DNA of 34,231 bases, from contig JAGVBT010000064.1 in NCBI GenBank assembly GCA_020059605.1, forward strand, positions 1 to 34,231. Reading direction: 5' to 3'. Position 1 is the stretch's first letter, and each line of letters opens with the position of its first letter. This DNA comes from Deltaproteobacteria bacterium. GTDB taxonomy: Bacteria; Desulfobacterota; BSN033; UBA1163. Made by a program: the position numbers and the translations under genes. Under the pieces are notes generated by a model, which worked only from the letters and a program-made list of their open reading frames with translations, ran no database searches and was not told the DNA's origin. Of this stretch, positions 15,450-24,676 are shown in pieces.

Positions 15450-17159
15450 ATGAACGCTAAGGAAATCTATGCTGCAAAACCCTGGTTGAAACACTATCCC
15501 GAGGGAGTCACCGACACGGTGGACATACCCGCCCTATCGGTTCCTGACCTCTTCGACCAAGTGGCAGGAAAATTCGCCGACAAAACCGCATTGATTTTCT
15601 ATGGCAAAAAGATCAATTATGAGAAACTTAAGGAAGAGATTGACCGGTTCGCCACGGCCCTTTCGGACCTCGGAGTAACCCAAGGAGACACGGTCGCTCT
15701 CTACCTGTTAAACTGCCCCCAGTATGTAATCGCCTACTTTGCGGCTTTGAAGATCGGTGCGAAAATTACTCCCATGAGTCCGGTTTACACCAGCCATGAG
15801 ATAAAACATCAGATCCAGGACAGCGATGCCATGACTGTGGTCTGCCAGGACATTCTTTATGATAATGTGGAGAAAACCGGCATTGTCCTCAAAAATGTAA
15901 TTTTAACCAATATTGCAGAATACCTCCCAGCACTCAAAAAGATCCTGGGGAAAAGCGCCTTTGGAAAAGTCTATGGTGATTTGCACGTCCCGACTCCAAA
16001 GTTCATAAAAGAAGCAGGCCTCATTCAATTTCAAGATTTAATCAAAAAATACCAGCCTAACCCTCCAAAGGTTACGATTAACCCGGTAAAGGACATCGCC
16101 GCCCTCCCCTACACAGGGGGAACCACGGGGCTTCCCAAGGCGGCTATCCTCACCCACGCCAATATGGTGGCCCTGCAGGCACAAGTCAGAACATTCTGGC
16201 CATTCTTCGAGGAAGGCAACGAACTGGTCATAGCCTTTCTGCCTTTTTTCCATATTTATGGTCAGGTCGTCGTGATGCTCGGAAGCCTCTGCCAGGGCTT
16301 TACCATGGTCCTCTTCACCACGCCTGACATAGACGATATCCTATCAGCCATGGAAAGATACCAGGCCTCTGCATTCTATGGCGTGCCCACCCTTTACGAA
16401 TACCTCAAGGAATATGAAAAAACAGACCGGGTGAACTGGAAACGTCTCAAGCTGATCGCCTGCGGTGCGGATACCCTTCATGAATCGACCATTGAAGCAT
16501 GGGAGAGAAGAACCGGGACAAAGATCTTCGAAGGGTATGGGATGACCGAGACCACCGCCATCAGCCACGGCAGCCCGATCCACAGGCCCAAAAAAGGCTC
16601 CTTCGGGGTGCCCCTGCCCGGCATGAAGGCCGCCATTGTCGAGTACGAGGGCATGAATTTTGTGCCGCCCGGCGAGGTGGGAGAATTGATTCTCAGCGGT
16701 CCGAACATCATGCAGGGTTACTGGAAGCGGGAAGAAGGAACTCGTGAGGCATTGATCGACATTGACGGAGAAAAGTGGCTCAGAACCGGAGACTTGGTCA
16801 GTATGGATGAAGAAGGTTACTTCCACTTCTTTGACCGCAAACGGGATCTCATTAAGTTCAAAGGTTATTCCGTCTTTGCCAGACATGTCGAAGAGGTTCT
16901 TTACAATCATCCTAAAATCAAGGCGGCTGGCGTCGTCGGCGTGCCCGACCCAAAGGTAGGCCAGCTCATCAAGGCCTATGTGGTCCTGGAAAGCGAGGCC
17001 CGGGGTAAAATTTCCGAAGAAGAAATTATGAACTTTTGTAAAGAGAATCTCGCCCACTACAAAGTTCCCAAGATCATCGAATTCAGGGGCGAACTCCCAA
17101 AGACGGATGTTGGAAAAGTTTCGCGAAGGGAGTTGAGGGAAGAAGCGGAAGAAACCTGA
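15450..17159 (+). CDS. fadD: Acyl-CoA synthetase (AMP-forming), FadD-like
   Basis: 569-aa ligase of the ANL superfamily; activates a carboxylate with ATP and CoA to acyl-CoA, AMP and PPi. The phosphate-binding motif A3 is YTGGTTGLPKAAILTH (about residues 220-235). The A5 motif is EGYGMTETTA, A7 is WLRTGDLV, the A8 hinge is DRKRDLIKFKGYSV, and the A10 catalytic Lys is in TDVGKVSRREL. The ATG at 15450 follows AAGAAGAAGAGG; the frame is open upstream to 15342 only through repeat DNA. Placed between livM and livG, it probably traps the imported acid as its CoA thioester. Chain length or aromatic preference cannot be assigned. Confidence 0.9.
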   Translation: MNAKEIYAAKPWLKHYPEGVTDTVDIPALSVPDLFDQVAGKFADKTALIFYGKKINYEKLKEEIDRFATALSDLGVTQGDTVALYLLNCPQYVIAYFAALKIGAKITPMSPVYTSHEIKHQIQDSDAMTVVCQDILYDNVEKTGIVLKNVILTNIAEYLPALKKILGKSAFGKVYGDLHVPTPKFIKEAGLIQFQDLIKKYQPNPPKVTINPVKDIAALPYTGGTTGLPKAAILTHANMVALQAQVRTFWPFFEEGNELVIAFLPFFHIYGQVVVMLGSLCQGFTMVLFTTPDIDDILSAMERYQASAFYGVPTLYEYLKEYEKTDRVNWKRLKLIACGADTLHESTIEAWERRTGTKIFEGYGMTETTAISHGSPIHRPKKGSFGVPLPGMKAAIVEYEGMNFVPPGEVGELILSGPNIMQGYWKREEGTREALIDIDGEKWLRTGDLVSMDEEGYFHFFDRKRDLIKFKGYSVFARHVEEVLYNHPKIKAAGVVGVPDPKVGQLIKAYVVLESEARGKISEEEIMNFCKENLAHYKVPKIIEFRGELPKTDVGKVSRRELREEAEET

Positions 17160-17259
17160 CCCCGTTGTACATTAGTGAAGCGAGGTTTTTCAGTGATATG
17201 TGGCATCAATCCCAAAAACAGTGTATTCGATAAAATTTTTATGCAACTACGGGGCAGGG

Positions 17260-18027
17260 ATGACTCAATCCTTTCTTCAGATTAAAGGGCTCACTAAAAA
17301 CTTCGGCGGTCTCCGGGCTGTCAACGACGTCACCTTTTCCATGGAAAGGAATCAGGTCCTCGGGTTGATTGGTCCGAACGGCGCCGGTAAGACGACCTTG
17401 CTTCGGCTGATCACCGGCATTCTGAAGCCGGACGCCGGACATGTCTGTTTCATGGGAAAGGAGATCGTGGGCCGTAAGACCTGGGATATCGTCAATATGG
17501 GCATCGCCTGCACCTTCCAGAACATGAGGCCCTTTAGGCGTCTCCCCATCATCGCCAATGTCATGGTCTCCTGCCTTTCCCCGCGTGCCATGAAGAGGGG
17601 AGAGTGGGTCAAGCGTCTGGAGGCAAAGGCCATGGATGCCCTTGAATTTGCAGGAATTTCTGACATGGCGCGGGAAAAGGCCTCCACACTTTCGCAGGGC
17701 GACCTGAAAAGGCTGGAGGTGGCCCGAGCCGTGGCCACGGAGCCCGAGTTGCTCCTTCTGGACGAGCCTTTTGGCGGGCTGAGTCCTGCCGAGACGGATC
17801 TCATGGCCAAATCCATCAGGCGTCTCCACAAGGGCGGCCGTTTTGGTCGTCTTCACAGCGAAGGACCGGCGATGATCATCGTCGAGCATAAGCTTCAATG
17901 GTTGATGAAGATCGTGGATCGGATCATTGTCTTGAACTTTGGAAACATGATCGCTGATGGGACGCCTGATGAAATCGTCAAAGACCCCAGGGTGATTGAA
18001 GCCTACCTCGGCAAAGGAGACACTTAG
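17260..18027 (+). CDS. livG: Branched-chain amino acid-type ABC transporter ATP-binding protein (LivG)
   Basis: 255-aa ABC ATPase. Walker A GPNGAGKTTL (about residues 40-49), Q-loop region NMGIACTFQNMRPFRRL, signature LSQGDLKRLEVARAVA (LSQGD instead of LSGGQ), Walker B LLLLDEPFGGLSP, and H-loop His in IIVEHKLQWL. The C-terminus ends with the LivG-type IADGTPDEIVKDPRVIEAYLG. A frame is open upstream to 17200; I prefer ATG 17260 because it gives the family's normal N-terminus. Separated by 2 bp from livF. Confidence 0.9.
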   Translation: MTQSFLQIKGLTKNFGGLRAVNDVTFSMERNQVLGLIGPNGAGKTTLLRLITGILKPDAGHVCFMGKEIVGRKTWDIVNMGIACTFQNMRPFRRLPIIANVMVSCLSPRAMKRGEWVKRLEAKAMDALEFAGISDMAREKASTLSQGDLKRLEVARAVATEPELLLLDEPFGGLSPAETDLMAKSIRRLHKGGRFGRLHSEGPAMIIVEHKLQWLMKIVDRIIVLNFGNMIADGTPDEIVKDPRVIEAYLGKGDT

Positions 18028-18029
18028 TC

Positions 18030-18779
18030 GTGTTGCTTGAAGTCGCCAATTTATCGGTCTGGTATGACAAGGCCATGCTTATCAACCAGTTGAGCATGGG
18101 GGTGGATACGGGCGAACTGGTCTGCCTGGTGGGTCCCAATGGGGCCGGCAAATCAACCCTGCTAAGAGCCATTACCGGACTGGTCGCTTGGGAGAAGGAG
18201 ATCACACGGAGGTCTACGCACGGTGATATCGCTCTTGAAGGAATAGTGTCGTTTGATGGAGAACGAATCGATCAGGTTGCTGCCCATGAAATCGTAAAGC
18301 GGGGCTTGATCCTCTGTCCGGAGAGGCGAAGGCCGTTCCGGGAGATGACTGTCCTCGATAATCTGATGGCCGGGTCTTACCTGTTGAAGGACAAGGACCA
18401 AATTCGAGATAACTTGGGCAAGGTCTATCAACTCTTTCCCGTGCTACAGGATCGACCGAACCAGATCTCCGGGACCCTCTCCGGCGGGGAGCAGCAGATG
18501 CTCGCCATTGGCAGGGCGCTGATGTCCAAACCCAAACTGCTCTGCATCGATGAGCCCTCGACAGGCCTTGCCCCCCTTTTGCGAACGGAGGTATTTCAGA
18601 AGATCAGAGGGATCCACGAGTTAGGCATCACTGTCCTGCTCATTGAGCAGGAGGTGAGCACTGTCTTCAAAATGTCCTCCCGCAACTATGTTCTCTCCTC
18701 CGGAAAAATCATCGCCGAAGGAACCGGCGAGCAATTGCTTCAAAACGAGATCCTCCGCAAAACATACCTGGGACTTTGA
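18030..18779 (+). CDS. livF: Branched-chain amino acid-type ABC transporter ATP-binding protein (LivF)
   Basis: 249-aa ABC ATPase partner of LivG. Walker A VGPNGAGKSTLLRAITG (about 35-51), signature SGGEQQMLAIGRALM, Walker B LLCIDEPSTGLAP, and a C-terminal SSGKIIAEGTGEQLL. It starts at GTG 18030, two bases after the livG stop and with AGGAG about ten bases upstream, so it is translationally tied to livG. An insertion (EKEITRRSTHGDIALEG) between Walker A and the Q-loop is slightly longer than usual. Last gene of the + strand cluster. Confidence 0.9.
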   Translation: MLLEVANLSVWYDKAMLINQLSMGVDTGELVCLVGPNGAGKSTLLRAITGLVAWEKEITRRSTHGDIALEGIVSFDGERIDQVAAHEIVKRGLILCPERRRPFREMTVLDNLMAGSYLLKDKDQIRDNLGKVYQLFPVLQDRPNQISGTLSGGEQQMLAIGRALMSKPKLLCIDEPSTGLAPLLRTEVFQKIRGIHELGITVLLIEQEVSTVFKMSSRNYVLSSGKIIAEGTGEQLLQNEILRKTYLGL

Positions 18780-18782
18780 AAT

Positions 18783-18888
18783 GATCAATGCAAATTGTAA
18801 AATTAGCAATGATCAATTAGCATTTTTTACTGAAGATTCTCTTCATTTTGCATTGATTATTTTGCAATGCTAATTTTGCATTGATTCT
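18783..18888. repeat. AT-rich ATTGATNATTG repeat (copy 1)
   Basis: Interleaved AATGATCAATTAGCA, TTTTGCATTGATTATTTTGC and GCTAATTTTGCATTGATT units with several inverted pairings. The same vocabulary occurs at 20690-20800 and 22000-22105, in both internal gaps of the fad operon, and around 95-135. Non-coding. Confidence 0.5.
18831..18849 (+). terminator. Weak hairpin terminator candidate after livF
   Basis: TGAAGA-ttc-TCTTCA followed by TTTT, 52 bp after the livF stop in the convergent gap. The stem is only six pairs, and the gap is also filled with ATTGAT/ATCAAT repeat units, so this is a tentative call. Confidence 0.3.
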
Positions 18889-20667
18889 TTAAAACGGATA
18901 CCTTCCCACCTTGATCGTGTATTCCGCAACCTCCCGTCTTAAGGCCACTGTATTGACAGGGGTGAACCGGGTCAATTTCTTCAGGGCGGACAACTGTGTC
19001 CGGAGCGTATCCCCCTCGGCAATGGCTGAAAGGGCCTGCTTGGCAAACCCTTCCACCCGGTCAAAACCGTCATTGACATAAACCCTCACCATTGCCTTCT
19101 GGATCTGGGCTTTTTCGTCACCGGCTTTTTCCATCGTTTTTAACGCCCTGAGCAAAGCGCTCTCCATGGCAAAGACCTCGATGATAATATCACTGATCAG
19201 CCCCAGGATCTCCTGCTCATCCGCCAGCTTCGCCATATACTTCTGGACGGCCGCCCCCACTACCAGAAGGGCGATCTTCTTCGACATCTCCACCATCTCT
19301 TTCTGCAAGGTCAATTTCCCATCATCTGTTTCCACTTTGGGCCGGAGGGTGAGAAGTTCGTTGGCCACCTTTTGGGCCGCGACCAGAACGGGAAGACGGC
19401 CTTTCATGGCCCGCTTGGTCAGCATGTCCACGATGAGAAGGCGGTTGATCTCATTCGTCCCTTCCCAGATACGATTGATTCGAGAATCCCGGTAACCCCG
19501 CTCGATTGGATAATCATGAATATATCCGTACCCCCCGTGGATCTGGACGGTTTCATCCACGATATAGTCCAGAACCTCTGAGGAATAGACCTTGTTGATG
19601 GAATCCTCAATGGCATATTCCTCTATTCCGTTCGCCATTTGGATCCCCGCATCGCCCGCATTGTGATCGATTTTCTTAAGGATTTGGTCCACCAGGGCCG
19701 CCGTTCGATAGACCATGCTTTCAAGGGCAAAGCTCTTTATGGCCATCTCGGCAATTTTATGTTTGATCAGACCGAACTCGGCTATGGGTTTCCCAAATTG
19801 TACCCTCTGCTTGGCATAAGTCACGCCACCCTGAAGTGCAAATTTGGATGATCCCAGGCATCCCCCTCCTAATTTAAATCGGCCAATATTGAGCGTGTTG
19901 AAGGCCACGACATGACCCTTTCCGACTTCTCCTAACACATTCTCCACCGGCACTTTGGCATCTGAGAAGATCACGCTTCGTGTGGAAGAGCCTTTCATCC
20001 CCATCTTATTTTCCTCTTCATCAAAAGAGACACCTTCAAATGTTCTTTCGACAATAAAGGAGGTGAACTTGTTCCCATCCACTTTGGCATAGGTGACGAA
20101 TAAATCGGCAAATCCGGCATTGGAGATGAACTGTTTCTGACCATTGAGAATATAATGCTTTCCGTCAGGGCTGAGGGCCGCAGTCGTTTTCGCATTCAGG
20201 GCGTCGGAGCCTGCTTCAGGCTCTGTCAGGGCATAGGCGGAGATCATCTCTCCCGTGGCAATCTTCGGAAGGTAGCGTTTCTTTTGGTCCTTGTTGCCGA
20301 AAAAGATGATCGGAAGCGAACCGATTCCCGTATGCACCGCATAGGCGGTCATGAATGAGCCTCCGCCCTGGGCCAGTTTCTCCATCAACAGAATGACACT
20401 GACCTTGTCCAGCGCCTGACCATCATACTCCTCGGGGATATCCCCTGAAAGGAATCCCAGCTCCCCTGCCTTCTTGAGCAGGCCTGGCAGAAGCCCTTCT
20501 TTCGAGGCCTCGATATCCTCGTTCACGGGTTCAACCTCTCCTACGATGAACTCCGTCGCGGCCTTTGCAATCAACCGCTGTTCCTCGTTAAACTCCTCCG
20601 GCGTAAATACCTCCTGGGGCGAAATCGACTCCAGTAAAAATGCTCCCCCTTTCACAAATCCTTCCAT
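18889..20667 (-). CDS. fadE: Acyl-CoA dehydrogenase, 592 aa, FadE
   Basis: Long-form acyl-CoA dehydrogenase, same length as and plainly paralogous to the gene at 156-1934. It has ALTEPEAGSDALNAKTTA, NGQKQFISNAG, QFGKPIAEFGLIKHKIAEMA, HGGYGYIHDYP and the catalytic segment IWEGTNEINR, with the roughly 170-residue C-terminal extension of FadE/VLCAD forms. The frame opens 11 codons earlier, but the ATG at 20667 follows GAGAGGAGGTTCTT, the same leader type as the paralogue. As third gene after fadN and fadA it completes the fadN-fadA-fadE order known from Bacillus subtilis. Confidence 0.93.
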   Translation of the reverse strand: MEGFVKGGAFLLESISPQEVFTPEEFNEEQRLIAKAATEFIVGEVEPVNEDIEASKEGLLPGLLKKAGELGFLSGDIPEEYDGQALDKVSVILLMEKLAQGGGSFMTAYAVHTGIGSLPIIFFGNKDQKKRYLPKIATGEMISAYALTEPEAGSDALNAKTTAALSPDGKHYILNGQKQFISNAGFADLFVTYAKVDGNKFTSFIVERTFEGVSFDEEENKMGMKGSSTRSVIFSDAKVPVENVLGEVGKGHVVAFNTLNIGRFKLGGGCLGSSKFALQGGVTYAKQRVQFGKPIAEFGLIKHKIAEMAIKSFALESMVYRTAALVDQILKKIDHNAGDAGIQMANGIEEYAIEDSINKVYSSEVLDYIVDETVQIHGGYGYIHDYPIERGYRDSRINRIWEGTNEINRLLIVDMLTKRAMKGRLPVLVAAQKVANELLTLRPKVETDDGKLTLQKEMVEMSKKIALLVVGAAVQKYMAKLADEQEILGLISDIIIEVFAMESALLRALKTMEKAGDEKAQIQKAMVRVYVNDGFDRVEGFAKQALSAIAEGDTLRTQLSALKKLTRFTPVNTVALRREVAEYTIKVGRYPF

Positions 20668-20689
20668 AAGAACCTCCTCTCTAAAATAA

Positions 20690-20796
20690 TCAATTACCAA
20701 TGTTCAATTACCAATGGGCAATAATCAATGAGAAATTCTATTAAAGACCTTTCTTCCATTGATAATTGATAATTGCTTATTGATCATTGGAAATTG
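20690..20796. repeat. AT-rich ATTGATNATTG repeat (copy 2)
   Basis: Units such as CAATTACCAATG, CCATTGATAATTGATAATTG and TTATTGATCATTGG, with arms that pair across the gap between fadA and fadE. Related to 18783-18888 and 22000-22105. Confidence 0.5.
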
Positions 20797-21978
20797 TTAA
20801 TCTATTCTTTCAAACACGCCGGCCGCTCCCATGCCGCCGCCGATGCACATGGTCACCAGGCCGTAGCGAACATTTCTTCGCTTCATCTCATAAAGCAAGG
20901 TCGTGGTCAGCTTCGCTCCGGTGCATCCCAATGGATGGCCCATAGCGATCGCTCCCCCGTTAACGTTGACAATATCCAGATTCAATCCCAGCTCCCGGAT
21001 CACGTAAAGAGCCTGTGAAGCAAAGGCCTCGTTCAGTTCAACCAGGCCGATATCGTTAAGGGTGAGGCCTGCCTTTTTCAGGGCTTTGGGAACGGCGAAG
21101 ACCGGACCAATTCCCATGAGTTCGGGGGGAACTCCGGCAGCCGCAAAGGATCGGAAGATGGCCATGGGTTTCAGTTTCAGCGCTTCGGCCTTCTCTTTTG
21201 ACATGAGAATGACTGCGGCTGATCCATCACTCGTCTGAGAAGAGTTGCCTGCGGTCACTGTGCCCCGGGCTTTAAAAGCAGGTTTGAGCGAAGCCATCCC
21301 CTCCAGAGTGGCGTCGTAGCGCACTCCCTCGTCCGTATCAAAAATGACCTCCTTCACTACGACCGTTCCGTCCTCCCTGGTCTCCTTCACCTTGGCTGGA
21401 ATAGGAACGATCTCTTCCTTGAACTTTCCTTCTTTAATTGCTTTGGCCGCCTTCTGGTGGCTAGAAAGGGCAAAACGGTCCTGGTCCTCCCTTGAAATAC
21501 CGAACTTCTCAGCCACATTTTCCGCCGTCAGCCCCATGGAGGTGTAAACCTGGGGGTTATGATCCACCAGATAGGGGTTGGGAGAAGGAGTCAGCCCCAT
21601 AATGGGGACTTGGCTCATAAACTCCACACCTCCGGCAATCATCACATCCGCGGCTCCCACCATGATCTCATAAGCGGCCGTGGCGATCGCCTGGAGACCT
21701 GATGAACAGAACCGGTTCACGGTCTGCCCGGGCAACGTATGAGGAAATCCTGCTCTCATGCTCACGACCCTGGCAAGGTTCAGCCCTTGATCCGACTCCG
21801 GAAAGGAACACCCCAGGACGAAATCGTCTATGTCTTCCACCTTGAGGCCGGGGACTCTTGCAAGAGCTTCCTTGATGACAATCGCCGCAATGTCGTCAGG
21901 TCGCGTATCTTTCAGTATACCCCTCGGGGCTTTGCCCACTGCCGTCCTCACTGCCGATACCACCACCGCTTCTTTCAT
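20797..21978 (-). CDS. fadA: Acetyl-CoA acyltransferase (3-ketoacyl-CoA thiolase), FadA
   Basis: 393-aa thiolase performing the last β-oxidation step. The N-terminus [20 protein letters not shown] is typical. The nucleophilic Cys91 is in [15 protein letters not shown], the His in [17 protein letters not shown], and the second Cys in [14 protein letters not shown]. The frame extends 17 codons further upstream into repeat sequence; the ATG at 21978 follows AAGGGAGGTTTCT and is chosen. It lies between fadN and fadE in a likely operon. It is only distantly similar to the thiolase at 7862, which suggests the two serve different chain lengths or pathways. Confidence 0.94.
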   Translation of the reverse strand: MKEAVVVSAVRTAVGKAPRGILKDTRPDDIAAIVIKEALARVPGLKVEDIDDFVLGCSFPESDQGLNLARVVSMRAGFPHTLPGQTVNRFCSSGLQAIATAAYEIMVGAADVMIAGGVEFMSQVPIMGLTPSPNPYLVDHNPQVYTSMGLTAENVAEKFGISREDQDRFALSSHQKAAKAIKEGKFKEEIVPIPAKVKETREDGTVVVKEVIFDTDEGVRYDATLEGMASLKPAFKARGTVTAGNSSQTSDGSAAVILMSKEKAEALKLKPMAIFRSFAAAGVPPELMGIGPVFAVPKALKKAGLTLNDIGLVELNEAFASQALYVIRELGLNLDIVNVNGGAIAMGHPLGCTGAKLTTTLLYEMKRRNVRYGLVTMCIGGGMGAAGVFERID

Positions 21979-21999
21979 AGAAACCTCCCTTAACTGATC

Positions 22000-22105
22000 A
22001 ATGACCAATAGCCAATTAGCAATGGTCAATTATCAATCAGTGAACCTTCTGAAAATCTCACGCTTTCATTGAACATTGATTATTGATAATTGATCATTGC
22101 CCATT
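22000..22105. repeat. AT-rich ATTGATNATTG repeat (copy 3)
   Basis: GACCAATAGCCAATTAGC, GGTCAATTATCAATCAG and CATTGATTATTGATAATTG units in the gap between fadN and fadA, able to fold into a long imperfect hairpin. Same family as copies 1 and 2. Confidence 0.5.
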
Positions 22106-22108
22106 GAT

Positions 22109-24514
22109 TTAGTTTCTAAGTGGTTTTCCTTTCTTCAGCATATGTTCGATGCGTTCCTGGGTTTTGACCTCCCCGCACAGGCTGACAAAAGCCTCCCTTT
22201 CCAGGTCCAGGAGATGTTGTTCGGTCACTTCGGTTCCATCCGGCAAATCTCCCCCGGTCATGATATGGGCCACCTTTCTGGCCACATGCTCGTCATATTC
22301 ACTGATATAACCGCCCTCTCTCATATAAAATAGCCCCATTTTTAAAAGGGCGTACCCCCTCTCCCCCAGGACTTTTATATTCTTTTGGGGTCGTGGGGAG
22401 CGATAGCCTTCCCGGACCAAATCCAGAACGGTTCGCTTGGCGTCATGAAGGAGGTAATCGCGGTTGATCGAAATACGATCGGTGGGTCTCATATACCCCA
22501 GTTTCTGAGCCTCCTTCACGCTGGTGGACACCTTGGCCATGGCCACGGTTTCAAATGCCTTGCGAACAAACGGTAAAAAGTCCGCATCCACTCCGGGTGG
22601 GATGCCTTCGGTGCACCGGAGCAACATCTCTTTGGTTCCGCCTCCTGCGGGGATCAGCCCGACACCGACTTCGACCAGCCCCATGTAAGTCTCTGCAGCG
22701 GCCTGCATTTTCGAACAGGCCAGGGCGATTTCACATCCTCCCGCAAGCGTCATGCCGAAGGGCGCTGCGACCACGGGCTTCTCAAAATATTTCACCGCCA
22801 TGAGAACATCCTGAAAAGCCTTCACCATCATATCGATGTCATCCCAGTTCTCATCCTGGATTTCAAAGAGCATGAGCATCAGGTTCGCCCCGACGGAGAA
22901 GTTTTCGCTCTGGTTTCCTATGACCAAACCATCGAATTTTTCTTCCGCCTCTTTCAGCGAGTCTCTGATCATCTGAACGGTATCCGCTCCGATCGAGTTC
23001 ATCTTTGAATGGAATTCGAGACACGCCACACCATCGCCAAGATCGATGAGGCTCGCCCCGGGATTGGAAAGAACGGTCTTCTGCCGATCTTTCAAACTGG
23101 GCAGAAGAATGATCTCCGGCTTAAGCTCGATCTCCCGATACTGGCTTGCCCCAAGATCGAAGTAGAGCGTCTTCCCATCCCTTTTCTCATAAAACGAGGT
23201 ATACCCTTTGCTGAGAAGCTTCTCCACCAGAGGTGGAATGGGGTCCCCCTCCTTTTCCATCCTCTTGGCGGATGACTTGAGCCCGATGGCATCCCAGGCT
23301 TCAAAGGGTCCGAGTTCCCAGTTGTATCCCCATTTCATCGCCCGGTCGATGTTTACGATATCATCCGCGATTTCAGGAATCTTCTCGGCCGAATAGAGCA
23401 GGGTCTTCTTCATCGTTTTCCATACGAATTGTCCTCCCCGGTCCGGGCTCATGGCAAGTGTTTTGACCCTCTCTCTAAGATCCTCAATATTTTTTGCCGC
23501 CTCGACAGAGGGAAAGTTCGCTCTTTCCTGGGGTCGGTAATCGAGCTTTTCATAATCTAAAACGAGCGTCTCCTCTTTCCCCTCCTTTTTCAGCCTCTTA
23601 TAGAAGCCTTGTTTCGTCTTCTGCCCCAGCCATTGGTTTTTCACCATGGCGTGGATAAAAGGAGGAAGTTCAAAGTAGTTTCCTTCTTTCTCCGGCAGAC
23701 TTTCGACAAGATTTTTCGCCACATGGACCATCACATCCAATCCCACGATGTCTCCCGTACGGAAGGTGGCGCTCTTCGGCTTCCCCGTAACCGGCCCGGT
23801 GAGCAGTTCCACCTCTTCGATCCGATACCCGTCTTCGATCATGGTCCTGATCACCGTGCTCATGGCAAAGGACCCGATACGGTTGGCAATGAAATTGGGC
23901 GTGTCCTTGGCAAAAACCACCCCTTTTCCTAAGATTCTCTCTCCGACCTCCGTCATTTTCTCCACAACACTTGTGGAGGTTGACGCGGTGGGAATGATCT
24001 CGAGAAGTCTCATATACCTCGGCGGATTGAAGAAGTGTGTCCCCAAAAACCGCTCTTCAAAGCCCCCGGGAAACCCCTCACACATCTTCCGGATGGAAAT
24101 GCCCGATGTATTCGAACTGACCACCGCCCCCTCTTTTAAGAAGGGAAGAAGCTTTTTGAATAGCTCCTTCTTGACATTTAAATTTTCAAGGACCACCTCC
24201 ACCACCCAATCGGCCTGAGAAATCCAGGAGAGATGATCCTCAAAGTTCCCCACGGTGATGAGTTCCGCATCCTCTTTTAAATAGAGGGGGGCCGGGCGCG
24301 CCTCCTGGATATTCTTCTTACCCAGAATGGCAAATCGGTTTCTGAATTCGGGATGTTCAGGAGTCCATCCCTTCTTCTTCTCCGCCTCTGTCAGCTCCGG
24401 GGGAACAATATCGAGTAAAAAGGAAGGTATTCCCGCATTCGCCAGATGGGCTGCAATCGCACTTCCCATCACACCCGCTCCCAAAACTGCTGCTTTTCTG
24501 ATTCTCTGGTTCAT
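22109..24514 (-). CDS. fadN: 3-hydroxyacyl-CoA dehydrogenase/enoyl-CoA hydratase fusion, FadN type
   Basis: 801-aa bifunctional β-oxidation protein with the dehydrogenase first: the NAD-binding motif AAVLGAGVMGSAIAAHLA (residues 8-25), THFFNPPRYMRLLEIIP with the catalytic His, then two helical dehydrogenase segments. A crotonase domain occupies the C-terminal third, with Glu residues in GGCEIALAC and GLVEVGVGLIPAGGG. This order and length match Bacillus FadN (about 789 aa), not FadB/FadJ, in which the hydratase comes first. The start ATG 24514 has GGGGTGG upstream. First fad gene of the minus-strand operon; the window thus carries both architectures of the multifunctional enzyme. Confidence 0.93.
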   Translation of the reverse strand: MNQRIRKAAVLGAGVMGSAIAAHLANAGIPSFLLDIVPPELTEAEKKKGWTPEHPEFRNRFAILGKKNIQEARPAPLYLKEDAELITVGNFEDHLSWISQADWVVEVVLENLNVKKELFKKLLPFLKEGAVVSSNTSGISIRKMCEGFPGGFEERFLGTHFFNPPRYMRLLEIIPTASTSTSVVEKMTEVGERILGKGVVFAKDTPNFIANRIGSFAMSTVIRTMIEDGYRIEEVELLTGPVTGKPKSATFRTGDIVGLDVMVHVAKNLVESLPEKEGNYFELPPFIHAMVKNQWLGQKTKQGFYKRLKKEGKEETLVLDYEKLDYRPQERANFPSVEAAKNIEDLRERVKTLAMSPDRGGQFVWKTMKKTLLYSAEKIPEIADDIVNIDRAMKWGYNWELGPFEAWDAIGLKSSAKRMEKEGDPIPPLVEKLLSKGYTSFYEKRDGKTLYFDLGASQYREIELKPEIILLPSLKDRQKTVLSNPGASLIDLGDGVACLEFHSKMNSIGADTVQMIRDSLKEAEEKFDGLVIGNQSENFSVGANLMLMLFEIQDENWDDIDMMVKAFQDVLMAVKYFEKPVVAAPFGMTLAGGCEIALACSKMQAAAETYMGLVEVGVGLIPAGGGTKEMLLRCTEGIPPGVDADFLPFVRKAFETVAMAKVSTSVKEAQKLGYMRPTDRISINRDYLLHDAKRTVLDLVREGYRSPRPQKNIKVLGERGYALLKMGLFYMREGGYISEYDEHVARKVAHIMTGGDLPDGTEVTEQHLLDLEREAFVSLCGEVKTQERIEHMLKKGKPLRN

Positions 24515-24549
24515 TGTTCCACCCCTTTTCTTGAAGTAAGTTAAAAATT

Positions 24550-24660
24550 AAAGGCTTTGGTTAAAAGGTCAGGGTTACGATGCCCGTTTCGGTTACCGGT
24601 AACGGTTAGGTTAAAAGGATTAAGAGACGCTGAACGTAACCTTTTATTATCGATACGGGC
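24550..24660. repeat. Dispersed repeat upstream of fadN
   Basis: GGTTACCGGTAACGG, GATGCCCGTTTCGG and TATCGATACGGGC units related to those at 11470-11600. It fills the gap between the MBL gene and fadN. Confidence 0.4.
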
Positions 24661-24676
24661 CTCCTTGCCGTTGCCG

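Noticed and set aside
16344..17057. Minus-strand open frame of 237 codons within the ligase gene
   Set aside because: Shadow of a gene with clear ligase motifs; composition and residues are not protein-family-like.
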